DNA from: Stenopsyche tienmushanensis
Lineage: Eukaryota; Arthropoda; Insecta; Trichoptera; Stenopsychidae
Assembly: GCA_008973525.1 (NCBI GenBank)
Contig: WACJ01000514.1
Coordinates: 2,356,001-2,420,000 of the forward strand
Length of the DNA: 64,000 nt
Direction: 5' to 3'
Shown here: piece after piece, positions 35,406 to 50,060 of the stretch
Numbering within the stretch: position 1 is the first letter of the stretch
Layout of the letters: each line of letters begins with the position of its first letter
The notes under the pieces: model-generated
What the model was told of the DNA's origin: nothing
The model's input: only the letters and a program-made list of their open reading frames with translations
Databases searched by the model: none
Position numbers and translations under genes: made by a program

Positions 35406-38400
35406 CAGATTTTCTTTAATATCCTTGATCTGGCTGGAATCAACTTGTGGGTTTATACAGAGAAACAATCGGCGAAAAAATCATATGGGTGTAATTTGCA
35501 GATATTGTTGAGTACAAATAAAAAAAACTTTGAAAGATATGCATATTTTAGTGCGAATTTAAAAAAGCAGCATTGCAAAAAATCAAAAAATCAAAAATTG
35601 CAAAAAGATTTTTTTTATCAATATAAGAGATATATTAAGTTTAAAAATGAAATGGTTGACGCCATATTTCTTTTCCTGAAGTTTTTTGCTATGCAGATAT
35701 TTCACCACAGTCAATTGATTGATGCCAATCTTCAATGTAATGCCCCCGGTACTTTGAGAGCGAATGGTTCCAATTATGACCATCAGCTTATTATCGTTAG
35801 GGGTTGAAGGGCACTCCATCCTCTCTTCATCAATCGTTGAGATTTTCCCAGATCAAAATTTTAACAAAATGCGGTGACTATTCAGAATATCGACATCTAG
35901 TGACTTTAAATATTACATTTTGATTTTTGTACGAGTTTTTCTTTTTAATTAAATAATGATCTTGTAATAATAAGATTTGAAAATATAAATTTTACAAAAA
36001 TAAGCGCGAAATCAATAGACATGACTGAAATAATAAATCGTATCGTATGTCAAAAGGTCATGTTGTTAGATAAATCATAATAATTTGTCTTATTTGTTTT
36101 GATACAAGAGTATAAATTATTTTTATTTAAAGCTTTCCGTGCTGTCAAATTTTGTCAGTATATAATTTTAAAATGGTAAGTTTAAAAGAGATTCTTGCTT
36201 TTATTCTTCTCTTCGTGGAAGTGTCAGTACTGGGGCTTCATCCCTTTGGAATTCTGGGCATTTGTGAATTTCTATCTGCATTTGGATTATAATCTTCCGC
36301 TATGCTCATACTCTATTCAAGATTGCAATTTTATTTTTATTGCAGCATTTTTATCCTTTGACTATTTTAAAAAAATATGTTTATCTCCATAGAAGAAATG
36401 TCACCGAAAGATATTTTGGCTGCATGAAAAATTATTAAAAAATATTGATTTCGATGCATTTTCTTGATGAAATATGTTCAAGGGACCTTTTATTTAGACT
36501 TTACTTACTAATTTAAACATACGGTCGACTTTCCAGTATAACGCTCATATTACAATGGATAAAAACGGCGTTTTAAGCTAGATCCTCGATATTGAATAAA
36601 ACATGAGTAATGCCAGGAATTTTAGAGAATGGCGGATAGATTGGCCATTAGTGGATGTGGTATAAGTATTCAGCACCACATCTGGGGGGTGAGCTTAGCG
36701 TTTCGGCTTCACGGTCCTCCCCCCTTTCAGACCGTTTATTGCCTATAAATATTTTACAACTCACCGCTTATGGTGGCGTGGTTTACACTTGTTTATTTAT
36801 TGCCCACTTCTGAGCTCGTTACGGCCCACAGTACGAATCTGAATACGCAATCTTTGTTCTCCGCAACGGGGAGGAATCTTTGTCGATCATTATGATGTTG
36901 CTCCCCCATGTCCAAACAAATTAGTTCTTATCCCGCCATTGAAAACTTCCTCTCCGCAGCCATGGGAAATTTGAATATTTGCGAGGTATAATAATAAATT
37001 TTGCATTGGCTATTGGATATAATACGAGCTGCGTTACAAAAGTCAATTCGATGGAAATACGGTCATTCCGCCGGGGTGAATTTGACGTAGAGTGCCTTTG
37101 TGAGAATTATAGAAGAGGTCGAAAAGAGTTGACTGTAACAAAAGTTTGAAATATAGTTATTTTCAACAAAGGACTCTTATCGGTCCATAGAATATATATT
37201 ATATCTATTTTCTTTCAGCGCTCTTCCTGCGTACTTAGGGGGTCATCAAAAGGGACGCGGTTGCCTTAAACGCCTATATATATTGATATATGCGGGGATT
37301 TGATATTCTGGAATATGTTAAAGTTGGTAAATTTTAATAAATTAGAAAAAATACATTTGAAATGAGCCGCCGGAAAAAATGATGCCATTTAACAGACTTG
37401 AGATATTAGGTTGAGGCTGAGATTTAACAATTCTTAAATAATCTTCTTAGATTGTAACCTTTTCCGCTACTATTATTGCAAATTCGTTTATTAGTTATAT
37501 AAATAACAGATATGCGTTTAGAGATATTCGTTAGTGTGGGCGACAGCAGATGTTAGGGTGAGTGCGCCCTAATATTACTTAACAAACTTATTTTTAATTG
37601 AACGATTGAGAGACAAGATGAGATATTTTTTAAAAGATCTAATAGTGTAGTGTAATATTTTTTTTAAAAGTGTGCTAATTTTAGGACTGAAAACGATAAA
37701 GTCACTGATTTTATATATTTTTTTCAACAAACAAATTATTATCTCTATTTGAAGGCAAAATCTATTAATAATATGAGACAGTGAATGATTTTAAGAAGCA
37801 TAAACCTATTTAGGTCGTGATTTGGGCCACACATTTCGTGCAAATTAACATACTATTTATATTTTGTATACTACTAAAAGGTTTAAAAATATTCGCTTGT
37901 ACTGTAGATACGTAAACAATTTTGGCAAGAACTTTTAAGGGGCTAAAATATTTTATATTATTATTTTAATAATGCACGTATCAAATTATATATTTTAAAT
38001 TATAAATTATTCGATCATTAAATTAAGTTTTTGATGGTTAAAAATACTGTAAAGTTTCTGGATGACTAAGTTTGCATCCATCTCTTATTGAACCCGAAAC
38101 AAGCATTGTGAATCTGCTCGTCTAAAAACAGTTTCCCTTAAAATTTACCCACCCCAAATATATATTCATTACCTATATTTAGACGTAATAACGAAACTCG
38201 CCAACAAGAGGAGATGCTTTATATAAATATTTTGATTATCTTTCGATCCCGTTATATAATGAAATTTTCGTTTAAATACACAATAGATTATTTATATATT
38301 TTTATTAAAGTAATTATATTTGATTTTATATAAGAATATCAGCTATTGTGCATTATAAAGGGATTTTTGATCAATTGAACTGCATCGACCAGTTCGACAG

Positions 38401-39784
38401 TACTATTATTTATGTAAATATTCTTACAAAGCTGATTCTTTTTTATTTTGTTGTTTTGATATTTAAAGTAAACAAAACAATGTTATACCGCAATGATGTT
38501 GTTGCTAACAATTATTATAATTTTCAAGATCTGTAAATAAATATTATATGTACTCAATATTGCAATGCTTTAAAGTTTGCAGTACTTCAATCAAGTGTCT
38601 TTCAAGCGACGTCTACCGAAACCTTAGTTACATTGTATTGAAGGTAGACTACTATTTAACAATAATTAACATAAAATACTTGAAGACAAACAAACAGCTT
38701 TGTAGATTTTAATTTAATGCCGGCATGTACGATTATTCAGTTTTCGAAAATTGTTATGAATTGCCGCAACGTTAAAAACATGGTAGACTCTAACTTTCCT
38801 GATTTACATTGTAAACATAAAATAGCTTTGTAGAAATGGGTGCAAAATTTCAGCTCCCGTACTATAAGACCAAATCAATGGTAATTCATTGATTTTTTTA
38901 CATATAAACATGGAGCTCAGATTCCTCAGTACAAACCTTTACATGGTATTTATGTGACCCAAAAACGTGCTCTAAATTGACATCGAATAGAAATAGATGA
39001 TGATGGGTGCACGGCATTGCTCCATGGCTGCGGTTGTCTGCATTTGCGCTGAATTGCATAGATGCACTTGGAATAGTATGTCCCGTCGGTATCAATCCAG
39101 ATAATGATCTGTCCCATTCGATCATGGTCCACGCTTGATGGGACATGTGTCCCGTCAATGGCTGAGTGTATTTTGTGAGTGGAATTTGTGAAGTAGCAAC
39201 CCACCCCAGGTCCGTTATTATTCGAAGCAATTGACGCGTGAATCCATCCTGCGGTAGAAACCTTTGGAGCCATTTACAAACAGGGGCTTGGCTCCGTTTC
39301 ATGTAAATCGGATGGGCGTTTTTGTTTCGTTCATATCATTACGAGGAGAGAATCGTTTCTTTGTCAACGCCATTTCCTCGTTCGCCGTATCCAAATGCAA
39401 ATGCCCTGGCCGGGGAACTGTCCTCGGTAATAGTCGCCCTTTTACAACGATTGCCTCGTTTAGGGATGACATTCTGTCCCATTCAATTTTATTTATCCTA
39501 ATTTTTATCTATTTACATATTTTGGCTTATTAAAAAATTACCATTTTTATTTTCATCCCTTATACCCTCGATAAGCTGAAACAGGTCCGATGAACACATC
39601 CCGCATTTCATTTTATTATGAGGCTATTCTTGTTTCATATCATTGCAAAGATCAGCATATATTCCTTTATTTAGATTTTGACTATAAACATTAACTGACT
39701 TATTTTTTTAAGTCAGCTACGCATTAAAAAATGCGTGAGACACTCGCTTAGTTGAAATTAAACCACTTTGTTCCTAGAATATGT
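35406..39784. other. Gene-empty span with two islands
   Basis: Islands at 36650-36990 and 38940-39440 are less AT-rich and non-repetitive. The latter carries several overlapping minus-strand frames (up to 134 codons) without recognisable domains. A 20-bp palindrome TTAGGGTGAGTGCGCCCTAA lies at 37554-37573, reminiscent of a collapsed TTAGGG-ended MITE. Confidence 0.45.
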
Positions 39785-40035
39785 TGATTTAATGCATTGT
39801 TTTTTTTCTCATTTATAACAGAAATTGTTCGCTTAAAGACAAAGTTGCGTTTGTGTAATATATAATAAAATTGGCAAGCTACTGGTTGCCTTACACTACG
39901 TATAGACATAAACACACACAGTGAAAGTGAGCTGGCATGAGCATGTGCGTAGCATTACTATGATTTTCTGCGACGGAGTTGAAATATACTAATCAATTGT
40001 CAAACTTTTAAATAAATATAAAGGAATCCTTATAA
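39785..40035 (+). repeat. Dispersed repeat, copy 2
   Basis: Diverged copy of 22630-22860 (see there). Shared core: GTTTGTGTAATATATAATAA then GGCAAGCTACT, and GCGACGGAG toward the end. Confidence 0.65.
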
Positions 40036-42699
40036 TCTTATATGTCAATTGATTTTATTGGTGGGGAATTTCTTAATTGTCTTTAATCTTAATATTAAAT
40101 TATTACTAAATGTCAACACCAAATAATCCTAAATATACAAACAATCTTAGGAAACATAATTATTAAAATTCAATAACCCATTTCACTTTCGTTTTATCGA
40201 ATTAATCCCCATCTTCTGATGTTTTAACTAACCACATCTCTGATTGACCACCACTTCCTTCGTTTATATATCGTTTAAAAGCGCTTCCATATTAAAATAT
40301 TTCAAAATACCGAAATACAAAATAATTAATTTAGTAACTGAATCTGGACTGGGTGGGTGGTTTAGTTATTGAATACCACATTTTTGAATGAACGCTTATA
40401 TTTTGGCAGATTATGGGTTGGTCAGCAATTGAAATATATACGGTTTTTTTAAGTTTACAAATATCCAAATATTACTGAGTACTTTGGGAATGATTCGTTT
40501 ATACATTTAATGAAATATATTCAGAATTGATTCCGCTCTGAGATATCCGCATCATTTGCGGTGTTAAATTTAAATTTTATTCACCATTCGTATATTGCTG
40601 TAATTTTTTCCCACCCAAAGAATTTATGTAACTCTCAGTGTTAATAGATAGCCCGAGCCCTAAATAGTGTATTTCGGCGTTTTTCGTGCGAAAATCTTAA
40701 ATTCTCGTGTAAATTTAAATATTAATGCCAAGAGCACGAGGCTTGTAATAGGAATTTCGCTTTATTTATGGTCAAAAAGTACATTTTAAATGTACGTGTT
40801 CCATAAACGCGAAATTCTCTTAAGGCGTAATACGATACATCGTTATGCTAAAGCGGCTCTGGAAAGCTTTCCTGAAAGAAGATTTATGACGAATTGAAAA
40901 AAGCAAGTATAATATAAGACCGAATAAGCTACAGGCGAATTTATTGTTAAAGTATAAATAAGGCACTCCCCAAAGTGGGAATGTACGTTTTTTTAAGCGT
41001 ATCATGCTGTTTATTCCAATAAAAATTACATAGATCCATCCCACATGTTCTTAATTGAAACAATAAACTTTTCCATCGTCAGCGCTCTTCGAGTAAAATT
41101 CCAGGAATTTTATTCCAAAGTCCTTTTTATTAGATGTAAGGAACATGGGCTGTCTAGGGTAAGTCTCAAATTACCCCACATCCAGATGTGTAACCCTGAA
41201 AGTATTTTTTAAGTAGCATAAGCACGCGAGCTCAATTTCGATCGTCATTTCTATCCCAAGAATGTAAACGAACGATGTTCTTAATTGCCGACCTTTTATC
41301 CTTTCTTCGTTTCTGCCCTCACTACTATGTAACTACGGAGGCTTTCAATAAAAGTAATTATAGCGTACGCCGTGCCAACTTCATTATCGGACTGTTCTTT
41401 CGGTAAAAGTTTAATTGGATAAACGACATGTGTTCTTTGTAACGGATATGATAAAATATGGGATTTTCATTGAAATGGAGCATCGCATGCCTCAAATTTG
41501 GGGGCATGTCATCATACGTTTTTCACTTCAATGATTATTTATTGGCTGGGAAATTATTCATGCACTATGTTTGCGCTATGCTGCGATGGTTAATGCTCTC
41601 CACAATTTCTAATTTATATGTAAAGTCATCATATTAAACATCGACGCCCCTATAATCTATGCAATTTGTATTGCGATTATCGATATTTTTAAGTTAGCTT
41701 TATCAGTTTGTATCCCCAACGATGTTTCAATATGGTTGGCGTTCACATAAATGCATAGATTATAAAATTTTTGCTATATCAACAGTGTGACAAGGTATTA
41801 ACATGACCGATTATCATGAAATAATTGTCGATTTTCACTATCAATGCTCGATATTTCACCACATTGTGTACCAAAAAAGATGAAATTTCAATATGAAATT
41901 TCGTATGTTGTGTCTAAAATATTCGTGATCCCTTGAAGCTTCTCATTTAATTTCGGTAATTGCTAATTATACTGTCTTGCTGAGATAATTTATTTTACTT
42001 TTAATGGCCTGTAAGAAATTGCTCTTCCTCGCTGATTATCGTAATAGATCCATATTTCATCGTCATGCGCTTTGAAAATGATTTTTTTAAAAGTAGCATG
42101 AAATGAAATGCAAATATTCAGTCGTAGAGCAGAACCTAATGACCAACTATCTGATTCTTCTTCATCATATAATCTTGTTGGCAATCATGCTTCTGCTTTA
42201 TTAGGTATCGTAACTTACAACTTGAAATTACCTTTTCTGACATTTGAATTTTGAATTTTATTTATATTTTATTTTATATTTTAGATCTTTTTAAACGACA
42301 ATTCCATAGATTTAGTCTCTGATGCGTTTTTCATAAACATGAATAGAATGTGATGACAATGATACATAATAAAAATTAGTGAAAGATGGAAATTTAATTG
42401 AAGTATAACAGTGAAATTAAGAATATGAGATTTCAAGCATCATATTAATGTATATCTATAGAAATGTATGTCTATTTTCTGTTTAAACATAAATTGTAAC
42501 ACCAACTTAAAATAAATATTTATTTTTAAGATCATTAACGTTTGACACAAACTCTTTAAATTCCGTGCCCACGATTACGGATAATAGATAATCCGTGCCT
42601 GTGTTTATATACTTCTTCTCAAACTGCCATATCTGATATCGGACGTAAGCGATCTCCATAGGAGACCTTATTAGGGAAAAGATTTTACATGTGGTGGAT
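40036..42699. other. Gene-empty AT-rich span
   Basis: I see no supported gene, repeat or RNA. Confidence 0.5.
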
Positions 42700-42765
42700 T
42701 CCCATTTGCCTTCCACACGTGGTGAAGTAAGGATAGGATTATTTGGATAGAAATTATAGCGTTTA
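42700..42765 (+). repeat. Interspersed family, short copy
   Basis: CCTTCCACACGTGGTGAAGTAAGGATAGG... matches 62860-62920 (CCTTCCACGCGCGGTAAAGTAAGGATGTG...), continuing through ATTATTTGGATAG versus ATTATTTAGAAAG. Confidence 0.6.
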
Positions 42766-42904
42766 TATACGCGTATTATAAATGTAAATTTGAATTTCTT
42801 TATTTGTAAGTATTTTAGTCGTATAAAATATGGGTAAATGTTATTTATCGTCCAAATATATATTAGCAAATTGTATTATTTTTTTATAAATACTATCGAA
42901 CCTC

Positions 42905-43202
42905 TTTTTGTGCGATTTCGAAGTTATGCGGTTATTTTAAAGCATTTTTTTTTAATTTTATAAAGAGTACGTATCAGATTTCAGACATCCTTAAAATTTT
43001 ACTAATGATGCAAGATGTCTTTTAAATGTTACCAAAACAAATATTTCTCAATTGCCTTATTGTTTTCATGTTTTTTATTAACTTTTTTTATGCGATTTTG
43101 GAAATATTTTATATAGCTGTTTCAAAGTTATGCGATTTTGAAAATCCATGGAATGCATCTTCGCTTTTTACATGCAAGTCATAGCTTTTTTTGTGCGATT
43201 TT
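42905..43202 (+). repeat. Four copies of a TGCGATTTT-centred motif
   Basis: TTTTTGTGCGATTT (42905), TTTTTTTATGCGATTTTGG (43083), AAAGTTATGCGATTTTGAA (43124) and TTTTTTTGTGCGATTTT (43186) lie in the same orientation, with spacings of about 180, 40 and 60 bp. The motif with a neighbouring GAAGTTATGCG resembles internal repeats of Tc1/pogo-type MITEs. No clear inverted ends were found. Confidence 0.55.
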
Positions 43203-46029
43203 CCGCGGAACGGACGAATACACAATTCAAAAATATTTTTTTAAGCATAATGATGATCTGACTTAATATTGTTCTTTCATATTAAATTAAATTAAGAATT
43301 TTATCAATTTTATGAAAATAGTGTAGTTTTTTATACATTTTTGCGTCACTCGCCAAAAATCTAGGCAAAGCTTAATGCAAAGTCCCCCGGATCGTAAAGT
43401 GTTAAATTTAAATTCATCGTTTGTGTGTGCCAATTTCCCTCCGTTGCAATTTAAGACATGAAGAAAATTTAAGTCATGCATTTTTTTAGAAATCACATCT
43501 CCTTTAAAAATAAACGAAATGTAAGCACATTTTGAAATTTTAGTTTTTCAACCGAAACCCATTAAATTATTTCCGAAGTCATATTAAAAATCTCGATTTC
43601 TTTGAAGCCATTGACAAATTCCATTCGGTCAATTAACAGTTAAATATTTCCTATTAAACGTTTTAACGGCTTTGGTGTCTTGTCCAATTAATTTGTTCAA
43701 GTTTCCTATAAATTCTGGCTTGCATTCCTGTTAAAATGACTTTAAATTCTAGAACTGTATACGTCTTATAAAATTGGTCGGAATCTTAATTTTTACTATC
43801 TTTCAACATTCGAACTTTAAAATAACCCTTGAATTAATATAAATGCTTTAACCCTCTTGCATTCTGCGTGTTGTATAGCAATCTAGGTTGAATAACAAAA
43901 AATCTTTACATGGATAAGAAATATAAACGGAATATTTGAGGCGAAATTAATTCAGAGTGAATGAGTCCGCTCGTATATTAAACTCTCTCCCTTAGCATTG
44001 TTGTTATTTTTAACTGGCAGTCTTCATTGAAAAACTTGAGAACGCTTTCAGTGTAAACGCCATGGGCGTTAAACCAGCAGCATTTAAGGTCTATTTATAT
44101 ATTTATGGTGGTGATGAAACAAATAGTATTTTAGCTCATCAGCCGTAGGTATCTGGCTGCAATGTAGCGCCGAAGAATTGTTGTTTTTAAAAAAGCCAAC
44201 CGCCTGGAGACTTCCAAAACGTTTCCGGGCAGAAATAAATTATCTCCATAATAAAACATTTCATTCCGTTCCGCAAACGCTATAATAAACGCTCCTGAAA
44301 TCGCTATGGAACATCCCGGAGTCCAGGGCTGTCCAAAACTCGGCCGAATCAATTTGTTCAGCCTGAAAGCCTTTTTCTCCCATCTGCCGATACATTTAGA
44401 GATTACACGGAGGGAGCCTTTGTGCCCTCACCAGATCAACCGTTATGGGCTATTAACCTGCATACTAATTAGTTTAATTACCCCCATCCCGATACCTCTC
44501 CGGCTTGATATATGAAGACAAATAACAGGATAAGGGCGCCAAAACTTGTGTTTACGTTTCACAGATGTTGTCTCATAAATTTCGGCCCTTTGACCCGGAC
44601 TGGATTTATACACGAGTGAATTAAACCCGAAATGAACGAAACTCAAACCTAATGCGGATCTTCAAAGTTTTAATCGGCCGTGTTGTTAATAGCCATTTTG
44701 GATTAGGGGATACCTTTCGCATTATCGGTGACATATTATCTCATAAATTATTCCCGCGTATCTTTATTCTTTTTGCATTATTTGTGCGATCCGTCGCTTC
44801 TTAAGTGAGACTTGCATGCCGCTGTATGATTTTTTTATTCTGATGTCACCAGCAAATGCGATCGTTCTATCCGAATATTGTTCTGATTCACTTATACATC
44901 ACCAAATGATTTCACATACAGTCAAATGCGATTTTGAAGCAAATAAGTATGAAATCCATTGTTTGCTAGTGTATTTACTGCGATACATATCTGAAATTAA
45001 TTTGTATGCACCAGCATGCATTTTTGATCGATTCGTTTGTACAAATGTTATTTTTGCATTGCATTTCGATGGGCGTAATTTGTGGTATTTACCATTGGAT
45101 TGCTTTCACAAACATTTCGAATAAAAACATTTCAATGATTGAAAATTTAAAATTGATGTATGTTAGCATTTAACAAGCATAAGCCAACGTTGTTAGTATT
45201 ATATTTTCGCAATATGTTCTCCCTTTTTAATATTTGAACTTCGAGTTTTATATGTATATATTCATCATACGAGTTACCAGGATGAGGGTGTTAAAAACTA
45301 CCTCAAAGAACTTGTGCAATCATATATGTGCGAAGGTGAATAAACAGTTTGCGATCATATTGATAATATGCAATATTGGAACGTAGCTTCATTGAAATCA
45401 GGGAAACGCGTAAATCAAAAATAGAACTCATAAATTTAGAAGATCATATTTAATCCGTATTTGGGCTTAATTTATTAACATAATGGATGATGATTTTTCA
45501 TGCTGGAAGCTTTATGAATTGCAATTGCTTTAAATTATTCTGCATTTTGCATTTATTACATCAATGGTAAAACGACATTGCTAACATTAGCGTGTTTTTT
45601 AATGGTGTCATTTATAAATAGTATATAATTTAGCATTAAAATGCTTTTATGGAAATGAACATATTAGTTTCTAATGATTCAGTAAGAACTTCAAATTCTC
45701 TTTAATGGATTTGGGGGAAGCAATGATCATGATCTTTGGCATAATATTTATCTTATGCTGCATGTTGTTACAGTGGACAAAAAGTGAAGAGTTGTAATAT
45801 ATATATATTTTTTTTAATTATACTTTAAACGTAAAAAACACATTTATAATAAGTCAAACTTCTTTTTTGTTAGTTGTGAACATTCGACATTATAATTGTG
45901 CCATTTCAAATTATTAATTTGAACATAACAGTCCTTTTAAGCACGATAATTATTTAAATTGTTAGTGAAAAGATAATATATATCAGCTGCGGACGTTTAA
46001 ATCAAAAAGATTTTTAGCAAGCCTTTCTG
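43203..46029. other. Gene-empty span with an island at 44.1-44.7 kb
   Basis: The island 44110-44720 is less AT-rich (GAACATCCCGGAGTCCAGGG, CGGAGGGAGCC) with short open frames on both strands and no recognised domain. A piggyBac-end-like TTTAACCCTCTTGCATTCTG occurs at ~43848 without a partner. The rest is AT-rich. Confidence 0.45.
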
Positions 46030-46400
46030 CATGTAATCGCCGGTCAAAAATTGACAAAAAATGTATTAACAGCCTTCCTGCTGATAACGTGTTAATTGAT
46101 GCAGCTGTTCTGAAAGAGCTAAATGTTATCAATTTAGAGTTAACAAACGTTAATAGTAAATGTTCAGCGACACTATCATAAACACTATCTAGATTCTAGA
46201 ACATAATTAACCCACAATATTTTTTATAAAAGTATTCATACTTGTTACAACTATTCAATCTACCTTTGAATTGTGTGAGCTAAGCAACAATATTACGGAA
46301 TAATTGTATCGTGAATAGTTCATTGTAATCAAAGACAAATTCTTAACACTAGGTGCATTTTAACACATTTTTTGCGAGAAATTTGGATCTCAGCCTTTGA
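46030..46400. repeat. Two-copy family with piggyBac-type end, copy 1
   Basis: Aligns on the same strand with 58190-58460. Shared blocks: TATTAA..CC.T.CTGC, GTGTT.ATTGATG..G.TGTTCTG, then AGC.AAGCA.CAATA.TACGG and GGTGCATTTTAA. On the minus strand the segment contains TTAACACGTTATCAGCAGGA, close to the TTAACACGTTATCGGCGGGA end at 21328. This suggests a piggyBac-like origin. No transposase is recognisable. Confidence 0.6.
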
Positions 46401-49400
46401 CACCCCACTCGCCATTTGTGGGAAATTGTAATATAAGTTTTTAATAAACTTATCGTCTTTGTTGATAACTGTGATCATAATCTTGTTTATTTCAATATAT
46501 ACATATATATTTTGGACATCTACCATTTCTGAAATCAAAACACTGTATTTATTTGATCGATAACTATTACATCGGTAAATATTTGCCATTAAAAGACAGA
46601 ACTGATACATTTGATCTACATTTGAGAACTGATCTGATACATGGAACAACACAATCAGTTACGGCTCAAATTTCGACAAGTTCATTGCTATCAACATCAA
46701 CGTATAGGACTGCAAAAGATTTTTGTAAACAAAAAATGTGACAAATTTCTGTGTAAAATATCCCATGCGAAAGTGCAATGTCACATTGAAAAACAGCGGA
46801 AATGCCTGCTATATAAGCTTTGATTAAATATGTGTTTAACAACCAATTTGACATATCTTTTTGTTGCACGATTTGGTGAACATTTGGTATGTAATGCAAT
46901 GAACTAGTTAATGAGGTAATCATTTCAACATCTAAGATGATTTTTCTTCATCACTGAAGAACTTGCTTCTTCGTCTTTCAGCAACCCTTGACGTTCTCTC
47001 TCTCGAGAGCCGCATATGGTTTCAAAGCCGCTGTTTTTCGACTTTTGAATTATTTTGTCATGAGGTACTTCCTCGATGTCATAGCTTAAGTTTTATGTCT
47101 AGCAGGTGTTTGTCATGGTGATAGTTGGCCTTAAATCGGGAAATTTGTATTGGATTTATCAGGTATCGAGGGGGTGTAAAGTTTCCCCGTTGTGCAGTCA
47201 ACGACGCTTAAAACTCGTATCGCTCGCCAACTTTGGTCGAATTTTCGTTCCTTTACAGATCGTTGTAAAAAGTTTGGATGGCTTTCTCACGTTTTATTGA
47301 GTCTGCTGTTCTCTCCCGAGATGCGTATGCGTGTACCAGTCGAAGTTTTGAGATCTTGTCTCTTCCTAGCCGTAAATAACAGTGTCGTGTGGGATTGTTT
47401 ACGCATTTCTTCTTCATAAATCAGACAGAGTTTATTTATAGGAAGTTTATACATCCCCTCCGTGCGTCCTTATGCCCCACTTTTGTTCCTGCTTTCGGCG
47501 CCGCTTCCAGCTTTTTGTTACTTCTGCGTGTATTACTATATCAAATTCTTCGACGTTCTTCTTCGCTCGCGCGCTTTAAATTGGTACAAGGGCGCTATTA
47601 ATATTACGCAGATACTCATCGTTAGCCTCGAAGCGATGGGGTAAATTACCGACGGGGTGAGAAGTGTCATCTGCTGGGTAAATGTTCAATAATGGGGTGT
47701 GATCATTACGTTGGGATCCATCCGTTAGTAATTTAATTTAAACACAATTTCGTACATATCCCCCCCGCCTTTTCTATACGCTCAAATAATCCCGGTGTCA
47801 CTTTCGACGCGCATCATGATTCCTGGAATGACTCCATTCCTCGCAGGAAACGCTTTTAATAATCCCTTTTCATTTTGGAAAATCATTTATCATACATTTT
47901 GCATTATGTATCTTTCATATTTCAAAATGCGATATACCAACAAGATTTTAGAAAACAATATTTATGCATCGATAATAAGATGCAGGGTATCACGGAGCAA
48001 TATCCATAAGAATAAAATATTATTTTGGCAAGTGGAATTGCATCTTAAGGCAAAACTTTGCAGACCATTTCCGTAAGCTCAGACAAGTTTATAACAACGT
48101 GTTAAAATCAAAGAATGATCCTACTTTTGTTGAAAAATCTTGTTTGTTTCCCAATCAAAGTTGAGTGCCGTATTGGATGCGGTGACAAGGGATTTCCTTG
48201 AAATTGCTACTATGTTTGTATGGGGATAAAATAAAAAAAGTTATGATTATATTTATAACAGTAAACACATTTCTAGTGAATATTGAATAGTAGGTGCGAA
48301 ATGGCTCTTTGTAGAATTTGTTTAACTCTTTGAACTCCACTGTCGAATTAATTTTTACTCCAGCCTCGATTACAATTATATAGAGCTATCTTGATGTTTT
48401 TTATTTTATTTTTTGAAACATCAGAGCAACTGTTTTAGGATAGATAGATTTCTTATTTTACGACAAACCACCCATTTATTCACTTCCTGGAATTTTTCCG
48501 TACAAGTTATATTTCCACATTTGTACTGTATTATAAAAGCTTCACTACTTAGGGATTGATTAGACTAGAGTTAATAGTTCTGCACTTTTTCAATAATTTG
48601 CAATAAATGATTCCAGATTACATCAAAAATATGGTTAGGTTAGGTTAAGTGTCCTAATATCGAAAACCATTTTTATTTAGGTAATATACAATTTTTTACT
48701 CAATGTATTATCATTAACATAATCTTAGATAGATTTGCTAAAAATCGCAGGGTTTGCTAAAAAGGGCAGGGTTTCCACTTATATTTATAGCTGAACGATG
48801 ACTTTGGCTCATCAACCGTTTTTATATCATTCTATTTAACATTTACCATATTATGTTATACTGGATATTGCAGATTTTACATTACGATTACAATCAAATC
48901 TTCAATGCTAGATTGCTCTACGATTTTAGGATATGCATTTAATAATTTAGTATTTTACTTGTAGTTTATTTAGAAATGTGTATATCTTTTATATTTGAGA
49001 ATTTAAATATTTATTGTTGCGATGAATTCAAACAAGCAAAGGTTCAGAGATTCTCTTTTGTATTTTATTCAGCTGTACATTGACAAAGCAGTATCCGCCA
49101 TGAACCACAGTTGTATTTTAAGTTGCAACCACAATTTCTGATTTGTCAGTGTCGAAGTGTAACCACCACATTAGATAGGTTCGATTCTCTATGTTCATAT
49201 GGAAGTATACCGATGGTAAATTTAAATTGTAGGTATAGAAAATTTAATATTTATTTCTTATTGAAGTTCTCATATACTTCATATAATAGATCAATAATAT
49301 TTTTTTCATGGAATTGCAATATTTTTCATTAAATTTCAAGAATGCGAATAAACACGTCGGATTTCAAATCACTTCCATCATAACGGTTGTCTTTACAAAG

Positions 49401-50060
49401 TGTAATCGGTACATCGAACTGTCATCCGTCATTTTCAGTCTCGACTGGTTCAACCGCTGACATTTCGTCTTTCATTAAGAGCAACATTAAATGTCAATGT
49501 CCGTCTCGTGTGTCAGAATCTGTATTTTTTCAGACGAAACAAATTGGACATTCGGATTGAATCGTTCGTTTATTTGACTCTGCGATTTCAATTCCAAATG
49601 GTTCTATCTTGTGCGCAACTGAAATAATGCCATATTGAAGCTCAATTTTTGGGAAAATGTTTTTTCAGCTCATCAGTTTTTCTACCCTTTTTTCAAGTAT
49701 TTGTTTCACCATAAGCATTCTCTTTTAAACGGTCCATTTAATTTACCTACTGTTGCTACATTTTCATTTTTCCATCTTCACTTATTCAAACATTAATATA
49801 TCCAAAGGAAAATATATATTTTTCGATTCTGCTTTTTTATCCTTCATTGGGCTTACATTTTTTGGATAACATGTCAATACCCTTATCGAATTTGCTTCAA
49901 CATGTTTTTAAATATAATAGTCTGTTCTTAGATATAAATTCATATTATCCAATTCAAAAACTATTTCTTTTTTTAAATCTAACATTCTATAAAATTATTG
50001 CTTGTCGCTTTTGTACCGCCACGGGCAAAATAAAAATCTATCATTTATGTGTAATATATA
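46401..50060. other. Gene-empty span, small repeats only
   Basis: No supported gene. A pyrimidine-rich, less AT-rich island lies at 47380-47640. Two small repeats occur at 48633-48647 (three GGTTA units) and 48739-48776 (two ~19-bp units GCTAAAAAtcGCAGGGTTT and GCTAAAAAggGCAGGGTTT). Confidence 0.5.
48633..48647 (+). repeat. Short (GGTTA)3 run
   Basis: Three GGTTA units followed by AGTGTCC. This matches the insect telomere unit on one strand but is too short to imply telomeric origin. Confidence 0.8.

Noticed and set aside
38898..39302. 134-codon and 107-codon minus-strand frames
   Set aside because: Two frames are open over the same DNA with no family resemblance. This fits a stop-poor non-coding island better than a gene.
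46553..46741. DNYYIGKYLPLKDRT resemblance to a piggyBac DNYYTS-like segment
   Set aside because: Only a few residues match and the surrounding frame has no other piggyBac blocks. The nearby repeat supports piggyBac origin only through its terminus.
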